From Dyella choica (lineage in GTDB: Bacteria > Pseudomonadota > Gammaproteobacteria > Xanthomonadales > Rhodanobacteraceae): DNA of 64,000 nucleotides. How positions within the stretch are numbered: the stretch's first letter is position 1; the number at the start of each line of letters is the position of its first letter. Made by a program: the position numbers and the translations under genes. Of this stretch, positions 19,626 to 30,518 are shown one piece after another. The notes under the pieces were generated by a model. That model ran no database searches and had not been told where the DNA came from. It saw only the letters and a program-made list of their open reading frames with translations. Location: contig NZ_RYYV01000001.1 of NCBI RefSeq assembly GCF_003977665.1, positions 124,001-188,000 on the forward strand. The letters are read 5' to 3'.

Positions 19626-20651
19626 TTAGCCTCCCGTGCCGACGTGAACCCAGCCGTAGTACTTCATGCAGCCGGCCACGAGCACCCAGACGATGCCGAT
19701 GGGGATGAACACCTTCCAGCCCAGGCGCATGATCTGGTCATAGCGATAGCGCGGGAAGGTGGCACGGAACCACAGGAACAAGGTGGCGAATATGAAAACC
19801 TTGGCGGCCAGCCACAACGGACTGACAGCGCCGAGTACGGGCACGCTGGCCGGAATCGGACTCAGCCAGCCGCCGCAAAACAGGATCGCCGCCAGGAAGC
19901 TGACCAGGATCATGTTGGCGTATTCGGCCAGGAAGAACAGCGCAAACGCCGAACCTGAGTATTCCACGTGGAAGCCGGCCACGATTTCCGACTCGCCTTC
20001 CGCCACGTCGAACGGGGCGCGGTTGGTTTCGGCCACGCCAGAGATGAAGTAGACGACGAAAGCTGGCAGCAACGGCCACATGAACCAGTCAAAGACGCCC
20101 TTGTGGCCGCTCTGGGCGTTGACGATGTCAGTGAGGTTCAAGCTGCCCGCCAGCACGAGCACGCACACCAGGCACAGGCCCATGGCCAGCTCGTACGAAA
20201 TCACCTGAGCCGCCGAACGCATGGCGCCAAGCAACGCGTAACGCGAATTCGAGGACCAGCCGGCGAGGATGATGCCGTACACGCCCAGCGAGGTCATCGC
20301 CAGCAAATACAGGAGGCCCGCGTTGGCATTGGACAGCACCACTTTGTCGCTGAACGGAATCACCGCCCAGGCGGCCAAGGCCGGCACCAGGCCGATCAGC
20401 GGTGCGAGGTAGTACAGCGCCTTGTTTGCATTGGTGGGAAGAATCACTTCCTTCAGCAGCAGCTTCACCACGTCGGCAAAGGCCTGCAGCAGACCGAACG
20501 GCCCCACTTTGTTGGGCCCCATGCGGACGTGCATCCAGCCGATGACCTTGCGCTCCCACCACACGTACAACGCCACCCCAATGACCAGCGGCAGCACGAC
20601 GCAAACGGTGTAGAGAAGCGGCAGCAGGAGTTGATGGATAAGTTGATCCAT
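19626..20651 (-). CDS. nuoH: NADH-quinone oxidoreductase subunit H
   Basis: Membrane subunit forming most of the quinone-binding chamber of complex I. It is 341 residues with about eight helices. Family signatures are [21 protein letters not shown] and the acidic loop [21 protein letters not shown], which links quinone reduction to proton movement. It is 3 bases downstream of nuoG. Confidence 0.97.
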   Translation of the reverse strand: MDQLIHQLLLPLLYTVCVVLPLVIGVALYVWWERKVIGWMHVRMGPNKVGPFGLLQAFADVVKLLLKEVILPTNANKALYYLAPLIGLVPALAAWAVIPFSDKVVLSNANAGLLYLLAMTSLGVYGIILAGWSSNSRYALLGAMRSAAQVISYELAMGLCLVCVLVLAGSLNLTDIVNAQSGHKGVFDWFMWPLLPAFVVYFISGVAETNRAPFDVAEGESEIVAGFHVEYSGSAFALFFLAEYANMILVSFLAAILFCGGWLSPIPASVPVLGAVSPLWLAAKVFIFATLFLWFRATFPRYRYDQIMRLGWKVFIPIGIVWVLVAGCMKYYGWVHVGTGG

Positions 20652-20654
20652 GGG

Positions 20655-22982
20655 TTACGCCTTGCTCAAGGTGATGGCCGCGCCATACGGCGGCAGCGTC
20701 GCGGTCTGATCGTGCGCAGCTTCGATCCATACGGCCCCATCCGGCACCGTCGCATCGACGACCAGTGGCAGGACGACGTTCGCGAGCTTGACCTGATCGC
20801 CCGTCGTCAGACCTTGACGCTGTGCTTCGTTCGCATTCATGCGAACCGCCGCGACCCGGTTGAGCGGGTGCGCCTGCAGCGAGTCCGCGCGGCGGACCAC
20901 CGCATCGCTGCGGTAGATCGGCCAAGTAGCGAGACGGCTCAGACCCTGCACTGGCTTGCGTTCACTCAAGCCCTGCACGACGCTTGCCTTGCGTTCGGCC
21001 ATGCCATCGCGCAGACCGGCGATGTCATCGAACTCAAAGCCGGAAAGCTTCATCAGGCCGCCGAGCGCACGTAGCACTTTCCAGCCCGCCCGTGCTTCAG
21101 CCGGAGCCTTGGCGCCAGCTTCAACGCGTTGCGGCATACCGTCGACGTTGACCAGCGTGCCGGCGATCTCCGGCAGCAAGCCGATCGGCAGGATCACGTC
21201 TGCCACGTCACGCAACGCCGCATTGGCGAAGGCACTGAAGGCAACGATGTGCTGTGCGCCGCCCAGGGCATTGGCGACCGCCGCACCATCGGCGAAGTCG
21301 TGCGGGAATTCCAGGCCGTACAGCAAATAAGCCTTGCGCGGCTGCGCGAGCATGGCCTGGGCGTTCAAGCCGCCATTGCCCGGCAACACACCGGCCTTGG
21401 CCAGACCCACAGCGTTGGCGCCAACCGGCAGCTCGTTATAGGCGGCACCGGTAGCCTCGGCGATGAAACGCGCCACCGCACGCAACCACGAAGCTTGCGG
21501 GTGAGTGACGGCCGCTTCGCCGAGAATGACTACGGCGTGACCGGACTTCAGCGATGCGACAGCCTCGCGCGCCTTGTCGGTCAGCTGCAGCGGGGCCAGC
21601 GATTCGCTGGAAATGAAACCCGGCTGTGCCGCACCAGCCTCGATCGCTGCCTTGGCCAGCACCAGCAGCGAGTCGACCAAGTAGTGCGGCGGCACCACGG
21701 CCTCGCCGGCCAGGTTGTAGTTGAAGTTGAATTCCGCGGGATTGACGGCGTAGACCTTGGCACCCTTCTTCACCGCCTGGTGGATGCGGTGGTTGAGCAG
21801 CGGCATTTCGTGACGCAGGTCGGAACCGACCAGCAGCGCCGCCTTGACCTTGTCCACGTCCGCCACCGGCATGGCAAAGGCCCGTGCCGCGGCATTGTCG
21901 GCGAAGTCGAGCTGACGCAGGCGATGGTCGATATGGGCACTGCCCATGCCCTGGGCGAGGCGCACCAGCAGGTCGCCCTCCTCGCTGGTCGTGGCCGGAT
22001 GCACCAGCACGCCGAGCTCGCTTCCCGGAACGCCCTTCAGCGCTTTGGCGGCAACCGCAAGCGCGTCGTCCCAGGTGGTCTTCTGCCACTGGCCGTTGCG
22101 TTTCACTTCCGGCGCATGCACTCGATCGTCCGCATACAGGCCTGCATAGCTGTAGCGGTCGCGGTCGGACAGCCAGCATTCGTTGATGGCTTCGTTGTCG
22201 CGCGGCACCGTGCGCAGCACTTCACTGCGGCGCGTGTGCAGCCACAGGTTGGAGCCGAGTGCATCGTGATAGGCCACGGACGGCTTGGCGACGAGTTCCC
22301 AGGCGCGTGCCTTGAACTGGAACGGCTTGTTGGTGAGTGCACCGACCGGGCATACGTCGATGACGTTGCCGGAGAGTTCCGTTTCCAGCGCCTTGCCGAT
22401 GTAGGTGCCGATCTGCAGATTCTCGCCGCGACTCATGCCGCCGAGCTCATAGGTACCGGCAATTTCGCTGGTGAAGCGCACGCAGCGCGTGCACTGGATG
22501 CAGCGGGTCATTTCCGTAGCGACCAGAGAACCGAGGTTCTCGTCGGCGATGGTGCGCTTGCGCTCGGTATAACGCGAAACGCTGCGGCCGTAACCGAGCG
22601 CGACGTCCTGCAGTTCGCACTCGCCGCCCTGGTCGCAGATCGGGCAGTCGAGCGGATGGTTGATCAGCAGGAATTCCATCACGTCGCGCTGGAACTTCAA
22701 CGCCTTTTCCGAGCGCGTGACCACCTTCATGCCCTCGGACACCGGGGTGGCGCAGGCCGGCTGTGGCTTGGGCATCATGCGACCGCCCATTTCCACATCC
22801 ACCAGGCACATGCGGCAATTGGCGGCGATCGGCAATTTGCGGTGATAGCAGAAGCGCGGAATGGCGATGCCGACGTTGTCGGCCGCCTCGATGATCATGG
22901 CGCCCTTGCGGATCTGCGTGGGCTTGCCATCGATCTCGATGTTCACCAGATCGGGCGCGGTATTGGCTGGCTGCGCACTCAT
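20655..22982 (-). CDS. nuoG: NADH-quinone oxidoreductase subunit G
   Basis: Largest peripheral-arm subunit, which chains several Fe-S clusters. It is 775 residues. The N-terminal [2Fe-2S] domain has [13 protein letters not shown], then the His/Cys cluster region [18 protein letters not shown], then [10 protein letters not shown] with the downstream CPVGALT. The rest is a molybdopterin-oxidoreductase-like domain without cofactor function in complex I. Its ATG overlaps the nuoF stop as ATGA. Confidence 0.96.
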   Translation of the reverse strand: MSAQPANTAPDLVNIEIDGKPTQIRKGAMIIEAADNVGIAIPRFCYHRKLPIAANCRMCLVDVEMGGRMMPKPQPACATPVSEGMKVVTRSEKALKFQRDVMEFLLINHPLDCPICDQGGECELQDVALGYGRSVSRYTERKRTIADENLGSLVATEMTRCIQCTRCVRFTSEIAGTYELGGMSRGENLQIGTYIGKALETELSGNVIDVCPVGALTNKPFQFKARAWELVAKPSVAYHDALGSNLWLHTRRSEVLRTVPRDNEAINECWLSDRDRYSYAGLYADDRVHAPEVKRNGQWQKTTWDDALAVAAKALKGVPGSELGVLVHPATTSEEGDLLVRLAQGMGSAHIDHRLRQLDFADNAAARAFAMPVADVDKVKAALLVGSDLRHEMPLLNHRIHQAVKKGAKVYAVNPAEFNFNYNLAGEAVVPPHYLVDSLLVLAKAAIEAGAAQPGFISSESLAPLQLTDKAREAVASLKSGHAVVILGEAAVTHPQASWLRAVARFIAEATGAAYNELPVGANAVGLAKAGVLPGNGGLNAQAMLAQPRKAYLLYGLEFPHDFADGAAVANALGGAQHIVAFSAFANAALRDVADVILPIGLLPEIAGTLVNVDGMPQRVEAGAKAPAEARAGWKVLRALGGLMKLSGFEFDDIAGLRDGMAERKASVVQGLSERKPVQGLSRLATWPIYRSDAVVRRADSLQAHPLNRVAAVRMNANEAQRQGLTTGDQVKLANVVLPLVVDATVPDGAVWIEAAHDQTATLPPYGAAITLSKA

Positions 22983-24301
22983 GCAGCAACTCCACGGGTT
23001 TCGGCGAGACGGTCCTCGGTCATCGAGTGGCCGTGCTGCACGTAGTATTCGAATTCATGCCAGAACTTGGCGAGGAAGCCCTGCACCGGCCACGCGGCGG
23101 CTTCGCCGAAAGCACAGATGGTGTGGCCTTCGATCTGGCCCGCGATGGCCTTCAGGCGATGCAGATCGTCCAGCGTGCCCTTGCCTTCCACGATGCGGGT
23201 CAGCACGCGATGCATCCAGCCGGTGCCTTCGCGGCACGGGGTGCACTGGCCGCAGGATTCGGCGTGATAGAACTGCGAGATGCGATGGCAGGCCTTCACC
23301 ATGCAGGTGGTCTCGTCCATCACGATGACCGCGCCCGAACCCAGACCCGAACCGGCCTTCTGCAGGCAGTCGTAATCCATGGTCGCGGCCATCATTTCCT
23401 CGGCGTTGAGCACCTTCATCGAGGAGCCACCGGGAATCACGGCCTTGAGCTTGTTGCCGTTACGCACGCCGCCGGCCATCTCGAGCAGGTCCTTGAACGG
23501 CGTTCCGAGACGGATCTCGAAATTGCCCGGCTGGTTGACGTGGCCGGACACCGAGAAAATCTTCGGACCGCCGTTGTTCGGCTTGCCGAGGTTCAAGAAC
23601 CATTCGGCGCCGTTGCGCAGGATCGCCGGCACCGAAGCATACGTTTCGGTGTTGTTGATCGTGGTGGGCTTGCCGTACAGGCCGAAATTGGCCGGGAACG
23701 GCGGTTTGAAGCGCGGCTGGCCCTTCTTGCCTTCCAGCGATTCCATCAGCGCGGTTTCTTCACCGCAAATGTAGGCGCCGGCGCCGAGCGCACCGTAGAT
23801 GTCAACGTCGATGCCGCTGCCCTGGATGTTCTTGCCGAGCAGGCCGGCTGCATAGGCTTCCTTCAGCGCCTCTTCGAAATGCTCGAAGGGCTCGTGATGG
23901 AATTCGCCGCGCAGGTAGTTGTAGGCGACCGTCGAACCGGTCGCGTAGCAGGCGATCGCCAGGCCTTCGATCACCGAATGCGGGTTGTAGCGCAGGATGT
24001 CTCGGTCCTTCGCGGTACCGGGTTCCGACTCGTCGGAGTTGCAGAGGATGTACTTCTGCATGTTGCCCTTGGGCATGAAGGACCACTTCAGGCCGGTCGG
24101 AAAGCCTGCGCCGCCACGGCCGCGCAGATTGCTGTTCTTGACGATCTCCACGATCGACGCGGGATCGGGCTTTTCGGCGAGGATCTTCCTCCACGCCTTG
24201 TAGCCATCCACCTGCTGGTAGCTGTCCATCGCCCACGGCTTGTCGAAATGCAGCGTGGTGTAGACGACCTGGTGTTCCTGGGGTGCGGGTCCGACTGCCA
24301 T
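22979..24301 (-). CDS. nuoF: NADH-quinone oxidoreductase subunit F
   Basis: NADH-binding subunit with FMN and the N3 [4Fe-4S] cluster. It is 440 residues. The FMN/NADH site is [17 protein letters not shown] plus [15 protein letters not shown], and the cluster ligands are [13 protein letters not shown] with a further downstream Cys in [10 protein letters not shown]. It lies 12 bases after nuoE and overlaps nuoG. Confidence 0.97.
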   Translation of the reverse strand: MAVGPAPQEHQVVYTTLHFDKPWAMDSYQQVDGYKAWRKILAEKPDPASIVEIVKNSNLRGRGGAGFPTGLKWSFMPKGNMQKYILCNSDESEPGTAKDRDILRYNPHSVIEGLAIACYATGSTVAYNYLRGEFHHEPFEHFEEALKEAYAAGLLGKNIQGSGIDVDIYGALGAGAYICGEETALMESLEGKKGQPRFKPPFPANFGLYGKPTTINNTETYASVPAILRNGAEWFLNLGKPNNGGPKIFSVSGHVNQPGNFEIRLGTPFKDLLEMAGGVRNGNKLKAVIPGGSSMKVLNAEEMMAATMDYDCLQKAGSGLGSGAVIVMDETTCMVKACHRISQFYHAESCGQCTPCREGTGWMHRVLTRIVEGKGTLDDLHRLKAIAGQIEGHTICAFGEAAAWPVQGFLAKFWHEFEYYVQHGHSMTEDRLAETRGVAA

Positions 24302-24313
24302 AGTGCCCTGCCC

Positions 24314-24841
24314 TTACTTCAAGCCATCGAGGATCACATCGACTTTTTCGGTCGTGAGACGCTCGTGGTAATGGCCATTGACCGTCATCGCCGGCGCATA
24401 CACGCAGGCAGCGATGCACTCTTCTTCTTTCTTCAGATACACGCGGCCGTCCGGCGTGCTTTCACCTGCCTTGATGCCGAGCTTTTTCTCACAATGGCGC
24501 AGCAGGTCTTCGCCGCCGTTGAGCCAGCACGAGATGTTGGTGCAGATCGCAACGTTGTTGCGTCCGACCGGCCTGGTTTCCAGCATCGAGTAGAAGCTGG
24601 AGACCTCGTAGGCCCACACGGCGGGCACGTCGATGTACTTGGCGACCGCGGTGATGAGCTCATCGGTGAGATAACCGTGGTTCTGTTCCTGCGCGGCGAA
24701 CAGCGCCTGGATCAGCGCGGAGCGCTTGCGATCCGGCGGGAACTTGCCCAGCCAGTGATCGATGTGATGGCGCGTGTGCTCGTCGAGCACGACGAGCGGA
24801 TCGATGTGCTTGACCTGCTCGTAATTTCCGGTGGCTTTCAT
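24314..24841 (-). CDS. nuoE: NADH-quinone oxidoreductase subunit E
   Basis: Thioredoxin-fold subunit with the N1a [2Fe-2S] cluster. It is 175 residues. The ligands appear as CTNISC and EECIAACVYAP, the spacing used in NuoE. The N-terminal helical part contains HHIDHWLGKFPPDRKRSALI. It lies 20 bases after nuoD. Confidence 0.96.
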   Translation of the reverse strand: MKATGNYEQVKHIDPLVVLDEHTRHHIDHWLGKFPPDRKRSALIQALFAAQEQNHGYLTDELITAVAKYIDVPAVWAYEVSSFYSMLETRPVGRNNVAICTNISCWLNGGEDLLRHCEKKLGIKAGESTPDGRVYLKKEEECIAACVYAPAMTVNGHYHERLTTEKVDVILDGLK

Positions 24842-24861
24842 GTGTGCTTATCCTCTTACGC

Positions 24862-26121
24862 TCAGCGATCGACTTCGCCGAACACGAGGTCATAGGTGCC
24901 GATCACCGCCACCGCGTCGGCCAGCATGTGGCCGCGTACGAGGACGTCCATCGACGAGAGATGCGCAAAACCTGGCGCACGCAGGTGCACGCGGAACGGC
25001 TTGTTGGCACCGTCGGAAACCAGATAGCAGCCAAATTCGCCCTTCGGCGCTTCGACTGCGCTATAGGTCTCGCCGGCCGGTACGCCATAGCCTTCGGTGA
25101 ACAGCTTGAAGTGGTGGATCAGCGCTTCCATGTCTTCCTTCATGGCCTCGCGCTTGGGCGGCGCGACCTTGAAGTTCTCCACCATCACCGGGCCGGGGTT
25201 GGCGCGCAGCCAATCCACGCATTGCTTGATGATGCGGTTGGACTGGCGCATTTCCTCGATGCGCACCAGGTAACGGTCGTAGCAGTCGCCGTTGACGCCC
25301 ACCGGGATGTCGAAATCGACGTCGGCGTACTTGGCGTACGGCTGCTTCTTGCGCAGATCCCAGGCGATCCCCGAACCACGCAGCATCACGCCCGTCATGC
25401 CCCACTGCTGGGCCATTTCCGGCGATACCACGCCGATACCGACGGTACGCTGCTTCCAGATGCGGTTGTCGGTGAGCAGCTCTTCGTATTCGTCGACCTT
25501 CTTGGAGAAGTCCGCGGTGAAGGCGTCGAGGAAGTCGAGCATGGAACCTTCGCGCCAGGCATTGAGGCGCTGCAGATCCTTGCCTTTGTGCCAGGGCGAC
25601 TCGCGGTACTGCGACATCTTCCCCGGCAGGTCGCGGTAGACGCCGCCCGGCCGATAGTACGTGGCATGCATGCGCGCGCCGGAGACTGCCTCGTAGCAGT
25701 CCATCAGCTCTTCGCGCTCGCGGAAGGCGTACAGGAACACCGCCATCGCACCCAGGTCGAGCGCGTTCGAGCCCACCCACATCAGATGATTGAGGATACG
25801 GGTGATCTCGTCGAACATCGTGCGGATGTACTGCGCACGAATCGGCGCCTCGATCCCCAGCAGGGTTTCAATGGCGCGCACATAGGCGTGCTCGTTGCAC
25901 ATCATCGACACATAGTCGAGACGATCCATGTAGCCGATCGACTGGTTGAACGGCTTGGACTCGGCCAGCTTCTCGGTGCCGCGATGTAGCAGGCCGATGT
26001 GCGGATCGGCGCGCACCACGGTTTCGCCGTCCATTTCCAGCACCAAACGCAGCACGCCGTGCGCGGCAGGATGCTGCGGACCGAAGTTCATCGTGTAATT
26101 GCGGATTTCTTGGCTCGACAT
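24862..26121 (-). CDS. nuoD: NADH-quinone oxidoreductase subunit D
   Basis: The 49-kDa-type subunit that forms the quinone-reduction site with NuoB. It is 419 residues. Typical features are the start [19 protein letters not shown], the [12 protein letters not shown] motif (first quinone-site His/Arg region) and a C-terminus ending [12 protein letters not shown]. NuoC and NuoD are separate genes here, not fused as in E. coli. It is 2 bases after nuoC. Confidence 0.98.
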   Translation of the reverse strand: MSSQEIRNYTMNFGPQHPAAHGVLRLVLEMDGETVVRADPHIGLLHRGTEKLAESKPFNQSIGYMDRLDYVSMMCNEHAYVRAIETLLGIEAPIRAQYIRTMFDEITRILNHLMWVGSNALDLGAMAVFLYAFREREELMDCYEAVSGARMHATYYRPGGVYRDLPGKMSQYRESPWHKGKDLQRLNAWREGSMLDFLDAFTADFSKKVDEYEELLTDNRIWKQRTVGIGVVSPEMAQQWGMTGVMLRGSGIAWDLRKKQPYAKYADVDFDIPVGVNGDCYDRYLVRIEEMRQSNRIIKQCVDWLRANPGPVMVENFKVAPPKREAMKEDMEALIHHFKLFTEGYGVPAGETYSAVEAPKGEFGCYLVSDGANKPFRVHLRAPGFAHLSSMDVLVRGHMLADAVAVIGTYDLVFGEVDR

Positions 26122-26123
26122 GC

Positions 26124-26852
26124 TCAGTTCTCCCGCCAGTGGTCCGCGGCTTCCGCCTTCGCTTGAATCAGGTCGGCGTCATCGCGGATCACGCGCGGCA
26201 CCAGCACGCGCGGCTCGATCGATACGGGTTCGTAGATCACGCGCTTGAGCTCGGGGTCGTAGCGCACTTCCACGTTGCCGATCAACGGGAAGTCCTTGCG
26301 GAACGGATGCCCGACGAAACCGTAGTCGGTAAGGATGCGGCGCAGATCTGGATGCCCTTCGTAGAGGATGCCGAACAGGTCGAAGGATTCGCGCTCGAAC
26401 CAGTTCACGCCCGGCCAGATGCCGGTAAGCGAGGGCACCACCGGCAGGTCGTTGTCGGCGCAGAACACGCGCACGCGCAGGCGCTGATTGAGCTCGATCG
26501 ACAGCAGGTGGAACACCGAGGCATAGCGGTTGGGAATCGACACATCGCGCGGGCGATCAGCCCAAGTGAAGCGGCCGACCGCCTCGCCTTCCACGCCGCG
26601 CGAGAAACCATTGCCGGATACGTCGGTGGTATCCCATTCGGTCTGGCCGTAGCCGAGGTAATCGACGCCGCACAGGTCGACCAGTTCGCCGAAGCGAAAA
26701 CCGGCTTCGTCGCGCAGTGAAGTCGCCACGGACAGCAGATGCTGCGCATCGACCTCGGCCGTGGCCTGGCCGTTGGCGACCGTGATTTTCAGCAGATCGC
26801 CGAATCGCGCGGCGAGCCGCTCGACCAGCGAGTTGTTTTGCAATTCGCTCAT
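26124..26852 (-). CDS. nuoC: NADH-quinone oxidoreductase subunit C
   Basis: The 30-kDa-type peripheral subunit, 242 residues. The family signature [29 protein letters not shown] is present in two consecutive parts around residues 155-185, followed by [10 protein letters not shown]. It lies 15 bases after nuoB. The N-terminal 20 residues vary in this family. Confidence 0.96.
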   Translation of the reverse strand: MSELQNNSLVERLAARFGDLLKITVANGQATAEVDAQHLLSVATSLRDEAGFRFGELVDLCGVDYLGYGQTEWDTTDVSGNGFSRGVEGEAVGRFTWADRPRDVSIPNRYASVFHLLSIELNQRLRVRVFCADNDLPVVPSLTGIWPGVNWFERESFDLFGILYEGHPDLRRILTDYGFVGHPFRKDFPLIGNVEVRYDPELKRVIYEPVSIEPRVLVPRVIRDDADLIQAKAEAADHWREN

Positions 26853-26867
26853 GACTGACGGCGCCTT

Positions 26868-27425
26868 TTAGGAACGCGCGATGGTGCTGGTACGACGAAT
26901 CTTCTTCTGCAATTGCAGGATGCCGTGGATCAGTGCTTCGGCCGTGGGCGGGCAGCCCGGCACGTAGATGTCCACCGGCACGATGCGATCGCAGCCGCGT
27001 ACAACGGAATACGAGTAGTGATAGTAGCCGCCGCCGTTGGCGCAGCTTCCCATGGAGATCACCCACTTCGGGTCCGGCATCTGGTCGTAGACCTTGCGCA
27101 GCGCTGGCGCCATCTTGTTGACCAGGGTGCCGGCTACGATCATCACGTCGGACTGGCGCGGACTCGGGCGGAACACCACGCCGTAGCGGTCCAGGTCAAG
27201 GCGCGCGGCGCCGGCATGCATCATTTCCACGGCGCAGCAGGCAAGTCCGAAGGTCATCGGCCACATCGAACCGGTGCGCGCCCAGTTCATCAGGGCATCG
27301 ACCGAGGTCGTGACGAAGCCGCGCTGCATGACGGGATTGTCGCCGGCCGGACGCAGGATGTCGTCCACCAGGTTCAACGGCTGCGGGTTGTGCATCACCC
27401 GGTCAATGGAGGAGATCACTCCCAT
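26868..27425 (-). CDS. nuoB: NADH-quinone oxidoreductase subunit B
   Basis: Carries the terminal N2 [4Fe-4S] cluster. It is 185 residues from the ATG at 27425 ([14 protein letters not shown]), which has GGGAG about 8 bases upstream; a possible earlier ATG would add seven residues. Cluster ligands are the vicinal cysteines in [16 protein letters not shown] and VPGCPPTAE. The first codons overlap the end of nuoA by about 10 bases. Confidence 0.97.
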   Translation of the reverse strand: MGVISSIDRVMHNPQPLNLVDDILRPAGDNPVMQRGFVTTSVDALMNWARTGSMWPMTFGLACCAVEMMHAGAARLDLDRYGVVFRPSPRQSDVMIVAGTLVNKMAPALRKVYDQMPDPKWVISMGSCANGGGYYHYSYSVVRGCDRIVPVDIYVPGCPPTAEALIHGILQLQKKIRRTSTIARS

Positions 27426-27772
27426 TCCAGTGCTCCCTTCTTCCATACGTAGGCAAAACCGACCACCAGCAGCAAAAGGAACAGCGCCATTTCAATCAGC
27501 GCGACGATGCCGATGTGCTGGAACACCACCGCCCAGGGAAACAGGAAGGCGATTTCCAGATCGAAAATGATGAAAAGGATGGCGAGCAGGTAATAGCGCA
27601 CGTCGAATTGCATGCGCGCATCCTCGAATGCCTCGAAGCCGCACTCGTACGGCGAAAGCTTCTCCGACTCCGGACGACGCGGGCCTGCCAGCAGGCCGAT
27701 GATCAGGAGGACGACACCCAGCCCTGTGGCAACGCCTAGGAACAGGAGAACGGGCCAATATTCGGCGAGCAC
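27416..27772 (-). CDS. nuoA: NADH-quinone oxidoreductase subunit A
   Basis: Three-helix membrane subunit next to the quinone chamber, 118 residues. It starts at a GTG (27772) with GGAGG about 10 bases upstream. The loop [20 protein letters not shown], with its conserved Cys and acidic residues, identifies it. First gene of the nuo operon. Confidence 0.96.
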   Translation of the reverse strand: MLAEYWPVLLFLGVATGLGVVLLIIGLLAGPRRPESEKLSPYECGFEAFEDARMQFDVRYYLLAILFIIFDLEIAFLFPWAVVFQHIGIVALIEMALFLLLLVVGFAYVWKKGALEWE

Positions 27773-28134
27773 GGTTCAAATACCTCCGCACCACATGAGT
27801 GCATCAGCGGCCGTTGGGGCAAACGGTCCGGAAGTTCAAATCAGCGGGCGGTCCAGCACTGTGAATCCAGAGGCGGGCGCTCGACGATCCTCGGGACGGG
27901 CCCGAGAATCACGACATTGTATCAGCGGGCACGGGTAGGCCGACAAGCCTTGTGTGGTGCAGTATGGGCCGTTTCTTGCATTTGGAGCCTGTTTCATCCA
28001 AACAAGCTTTGTTTCTTGCAACAGGCGATTGTCGCCATGGCGCTCAATATCTCCGCGCAGGCGCACGCCCGCCCCCTTGGGCAACGCTTTTTGTGCGAGC
28101 AGGCGGGGGTATCGGTTTCGATTGAACAGGACTG
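27773..28134 (-). promoter_or_regulatory. Upstream region of the nuo operon, no gene seen
   Basis: In 362 bases I find no convincing coding sequence and no tRNA. Minus-strand TGATACAAT (27916-27924) is an extended -10 element, with a weak TTGTCG 19 bases upstream of the -10 hexamer. It would give a 5' leader of about 135 bases. A 10-base-pair hairpin with one mismatch (27886-27910) would lie at the very 5' end of that leader. Two copies of GTTTCTTGCA lie 40 bases apart (27971 and 28011). Confidence 0.5.
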
Positions 28135-28488
28135 CTACATGGTCTGCGTAGCGCGCTCGGAATTGAGCACGCCCGCCAGCAGGGCCTCGATGCGGCTGCG
28201 TGCCGCTTCGCCGTCGGACGAATCGTTGAATTGCACGCCGATGCCGGCCGTGCGATTGCCCTGCGCGCCGATCGGGGTGATCCACACCACCTTGCCAGCC
28301 ACCGACAAGCGCTCGCTTTCGTCGATCAGGCTGATCAGCAGCACTACTTCGTCACCCAGCGAATAGCGCTGGGCGGTGGGTGCGAACAGGCCGCCGTGCT
28401 TCAGGAACGGCATGTACGAGTTGTACAGCGAAGCCGTGTCCTTGAACTTCAGCGAGATGATGCCCTGACGGGCGGCGACCGGGTTCAT
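28135..28488 (-). CDS. pilZ: PilZ domain protein (type IV pilus assembly PilZ-like)
   Basis: 117 residues. The core has YMPFLKHGGLFAPTAQRYSLGDEVVLLISL and GKVVWITPIGAQGNRTAGIGVQF, matching the small PilZ proteins needed for type IV pili. The usual c-di-GMP signature (RxxxR and DxSxxG) is not present in full, as in PilZ itself, which does not bind the nucleotide well. In pseudomonads and xanthomonads pilZ follows holB directly; here a PIG-L deacetylase gene and 183 bases intervene. Confidence 0.85.
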   Translation of the reverse strand: MNPVAARQGIISLKFKDTASLYNSYMPFLKHGGLFAPTAQRYSLGDEVVLLISLIDESERLSVAGKVVWITPIGAQGNRTAGIGVQFNDSSDGEAARSRIEALLAGVLNSERATQTM

Positions 28489-28671
28489 GCCTGCTCCCCT
28501 GACTACAGCACTGGCGGTGAGTGGTGGAGGTACATCCTAACCATGCAACTTGATGCACGCAAAGACGTGTAGCGCAGAGTGAGCGCCATGCCCGTAAGTA
28601 TCCATAACGAACACCAGCAACTCCGCCCCCACCCCTCGGGGGAGGCACAGTTGCCGGCAGCGAGCAGTCCT
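28489..28671. other. Non-coding gap between the PIG-L gene and pilZ
   Basis: 183 bases without a convincing reading frame. It contains a short GC-rich hairpin (ACCCCTCGGGGGAGG, around 28628-28645) on either strand, close after the deacetylase stop. I see no consensus promoter for pilZ. Confidence 0.4.
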
Positions 28672-29583
28672 TCAGGCCTCCCACCAGCCCCAGCGGTCAA
28701 AAATCCAGGGCGAGCGCCAGTCCAGGTGCAGCTTCACGAAAGCCTGCCCTGCCTCCGGCCGTTCCAGCCGCCACGTTCCGCGGGCATCGCGCGCCACCGG
28801 CGCCTCCGGCCATGGCCAATCGCGTACGCCAGACGACGTCGCCACCAGCAGCCGCAGCCATGGTCGTAGCAGCGTAGGCGGCCGCCAGGGCAGACGCCCC
28901 TCTTCTGCCCCACCCTCTACGCGTATGTAGCGTTCCGGACCATCCGCCAGGCGCAGTATCCGCCGTCCGCTCAGCGCCATCTGGGTGCGGTGCTCGGCGA
29001 GCGCCGCCAGCTTGCGTTGACGCTGCTCGGCCGTGGCTTCCAGCGAGATCGGACAACCGGGCTCTTGGGCGGCACCATGTACGGGATAGGCGAGCAGCTT
29101 GGGCTCCGGCTCCATCCCTATCATGGCGAGCCGGCACAGCACATGGGCCGCACCATGGTCAGGATGGCTATCCCGCAGCGCCGGCACGGCAACGAGGCTG
29201 GGCCGGAATGCCTCGGCGGCCGCGCGGATCGACTCGACCGTACCGGCCGCATCGTCTCGCAGCCGGTGGGTCACTTCCATATCGCGCCACCCCAACGGCT
29301 GCAGCGCGGCCGCCGGCACACCCAGACACCCCAGCGCATGCATCACCTCTTCACGCCGCCGGGTGCCCCAGGCGCGACGCGACGCATCGTCGATGAACAA
29401 GCGTCGCTGTAGGTAACGCTGCGGCCAGGGATTATTGTCGCCGTCGGTCAGCAACAGAATCCGGACTTCGCCACCTGCGGCCAGCACTTGCTGGAGCAAC
29501 ACCCCGCAACCAAGCGTCTCATCGTCCGGATGCGGCGCCACCACCAACAGCCGGGATTGCGCAGGAACGGGCCATCCCCGCAT
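28672..29583 (-). CDS. PIG-L (LmbE-like) deacetylase family protein
   Basis: Zinc-dependent N-deacetylase fold acting on N-acetyl sugars or conjugates. It is 303 residues. The metal-binding motif PHPDDETLGCG (His18, Asp20, Asp21) is at the N-terminus and a second one, SHPDHGAAH, lies near the middle, both as in the family. About 100 C-terminal residues, rich in Trp, Pro and Arg and starting after a helical segment, do not look like the core fold and are of unknown role. Its ATG overlaps the holB stop by one base, so it is read with holB. The substrate is unknown. Confidence 0.85.
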   Translation of the reverse strand: MRGWPVPAQSRLLVVAPHPDDETLGCGVLLQQVLAAGGEVRILLLTDGDNNPWPQRYLQRRLFIDDASRRAWGTRRREEVMHALGCLGVPAAALQPLGWRDMEVTHRLRDDAAGTVESIRAAAEAFRPSLVAVPALRDSHPDHGAAHVLCRLAMIGMEPEPKLLAYPVHGAAQEPGCPISLEATAEQRQRKLAALAEHRTQMALSGRRILRLADGPERYIRVEGGAEEGRLPWRPPTLLRPWLRLLVATSSGVRDWPWPEAPVARDARGTWRLERPEAGQAFVKLHLDWRSPWIFDRWGWWEA

Positions 29584-30518
29584 CAGCGCCAGCGCCCCAG
29601 CAGCTCCAGCAGCAACAAGTCGCCACGCAGCGGGCCACGCAGCGCCTCGCGCGCACGGTTGGCGGTGTCGTACCAGGCCATCAGTCCTTCGCTGTCCAGG
29701 GTGCTGGACAGCGGCGCGGATTGCGCGGATGCGCGCGCGCGCATTTCATCGGCAACCGCCTGGGCGGCGAACCACAGGCGCTGCTCAGGCGCATCTTCCA
29801 GCCAGCGCTTGCTCACGGCCATGGAGTCACCGCGCCCAGAGGCCAGCGCGGCAAGATCCTTGCGGACTTCCTGGCGCTGAGCCAGCGAGCCCTGTTCCGC
29901 CCATAGCCGCGCAAGACCGGGATTGCCGCTCGCCGCGGCGAGCGCAGCTTCGGCATCGCGTACCCCGACCTCCTGCAACCAGGCCAGAGACGCTTCACGC
30001 CCGGGCAACTGGAATTCGATCCGCTGGCAACGGCTGCGGATCGTCGCCGGCATCCGCCATGGCGCGTCGGCCACCAGCACAAGCATGGTTTGCGAAGCAG
30101 GTTCTTCCAGCGTTTTCAGCAGGGCGTTCGCGGCTGCGTGATTCATCGCATCAGCCGGATCGATGCTCGCGATCTGCCAGCCGCCGAACTGACTGGCGGT
30201 AGCCAGCCGCGCCGAGAGTTCGCGGATCTGATCCACCACGATGTCCTGACGCTGCACGCCGTCCTTGCGCAAACCGTAGCTCAGCGCGACGTAGTCCGGA
30301 TGCGTGCCGGCGTTCAACAAAAGACAGCTGCGGCAAGTGCCGCAGGCATCACCTTCATGCGGTTGCTGGCAAAGCAGGCCACGCACGAAGCGGCGCAGGA
30401 AATCGCGCTTGCCCAGGCCTTGCGGGCCACACAACAGCAACGCGTGCGGCAGGGCATCACGCTGGCGGCGCGACTGCAGACGTGCCCAATGTTCAACCTG
30501 CCAGGAGGGGATACTCAT
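29583..30518 (-). CDS. holB: DNA polymerase III subunit delta'
   Basis: Clamp-loader subunit of the replicative polymerase. It is 311 residues. It has an AAA+ N-terminal domain with the motif LLCGPQGLGKRDF, a four-cysteine zinc module (CQQPHEGDACGTCRSC), DAMNHAAANALLKTLEEP and the SRC motif region RSRCQRIEF. The P-loop is degenerate, as normal for delta'. Its start abuts the tmk stop, and it is followed by the PIG-L gene. Confidence 0.93.
   Translation of the reverse strand: MSIPSWQVEHWARLQSRRQRDALPHALLLCGPQGLGKRDFLRRFVRGLLCQQPHEGDACGTCRSCLLLNAGTHPDYVALSYGLRKDGVQRQDIVVDQIRELSARLATASQFGGWQIASIDPADAMNHAAANALLKTLEEPASQTMLVLVADAPWRMPATIRSRCQRIEFQLPGREASLAWLQEVGVRDAEAALAAASGNPGLARLWAEQGSLAQRQEVRKDLAALASGRGDSMAVSKRWLEDAPEQRLWFAAQAVADEMRARASAQSAPLSSTLDSEGLMAWYDTANRAREALRGPLRGDLLLLELLGRWR

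Noticed and set aside
21129-23045. A 638-codon open frame on the plus strand
   Set aside because: It is antisense to nuoG, which has all expected Fe-S motifs.
27773-28134. Possible tRNA-Leu and secG upstream of nuoA
   Set aside because: This pair is common before nuo in related bacteria, but neither cloverleaf sequence nor a SecG-like frame can be found here.
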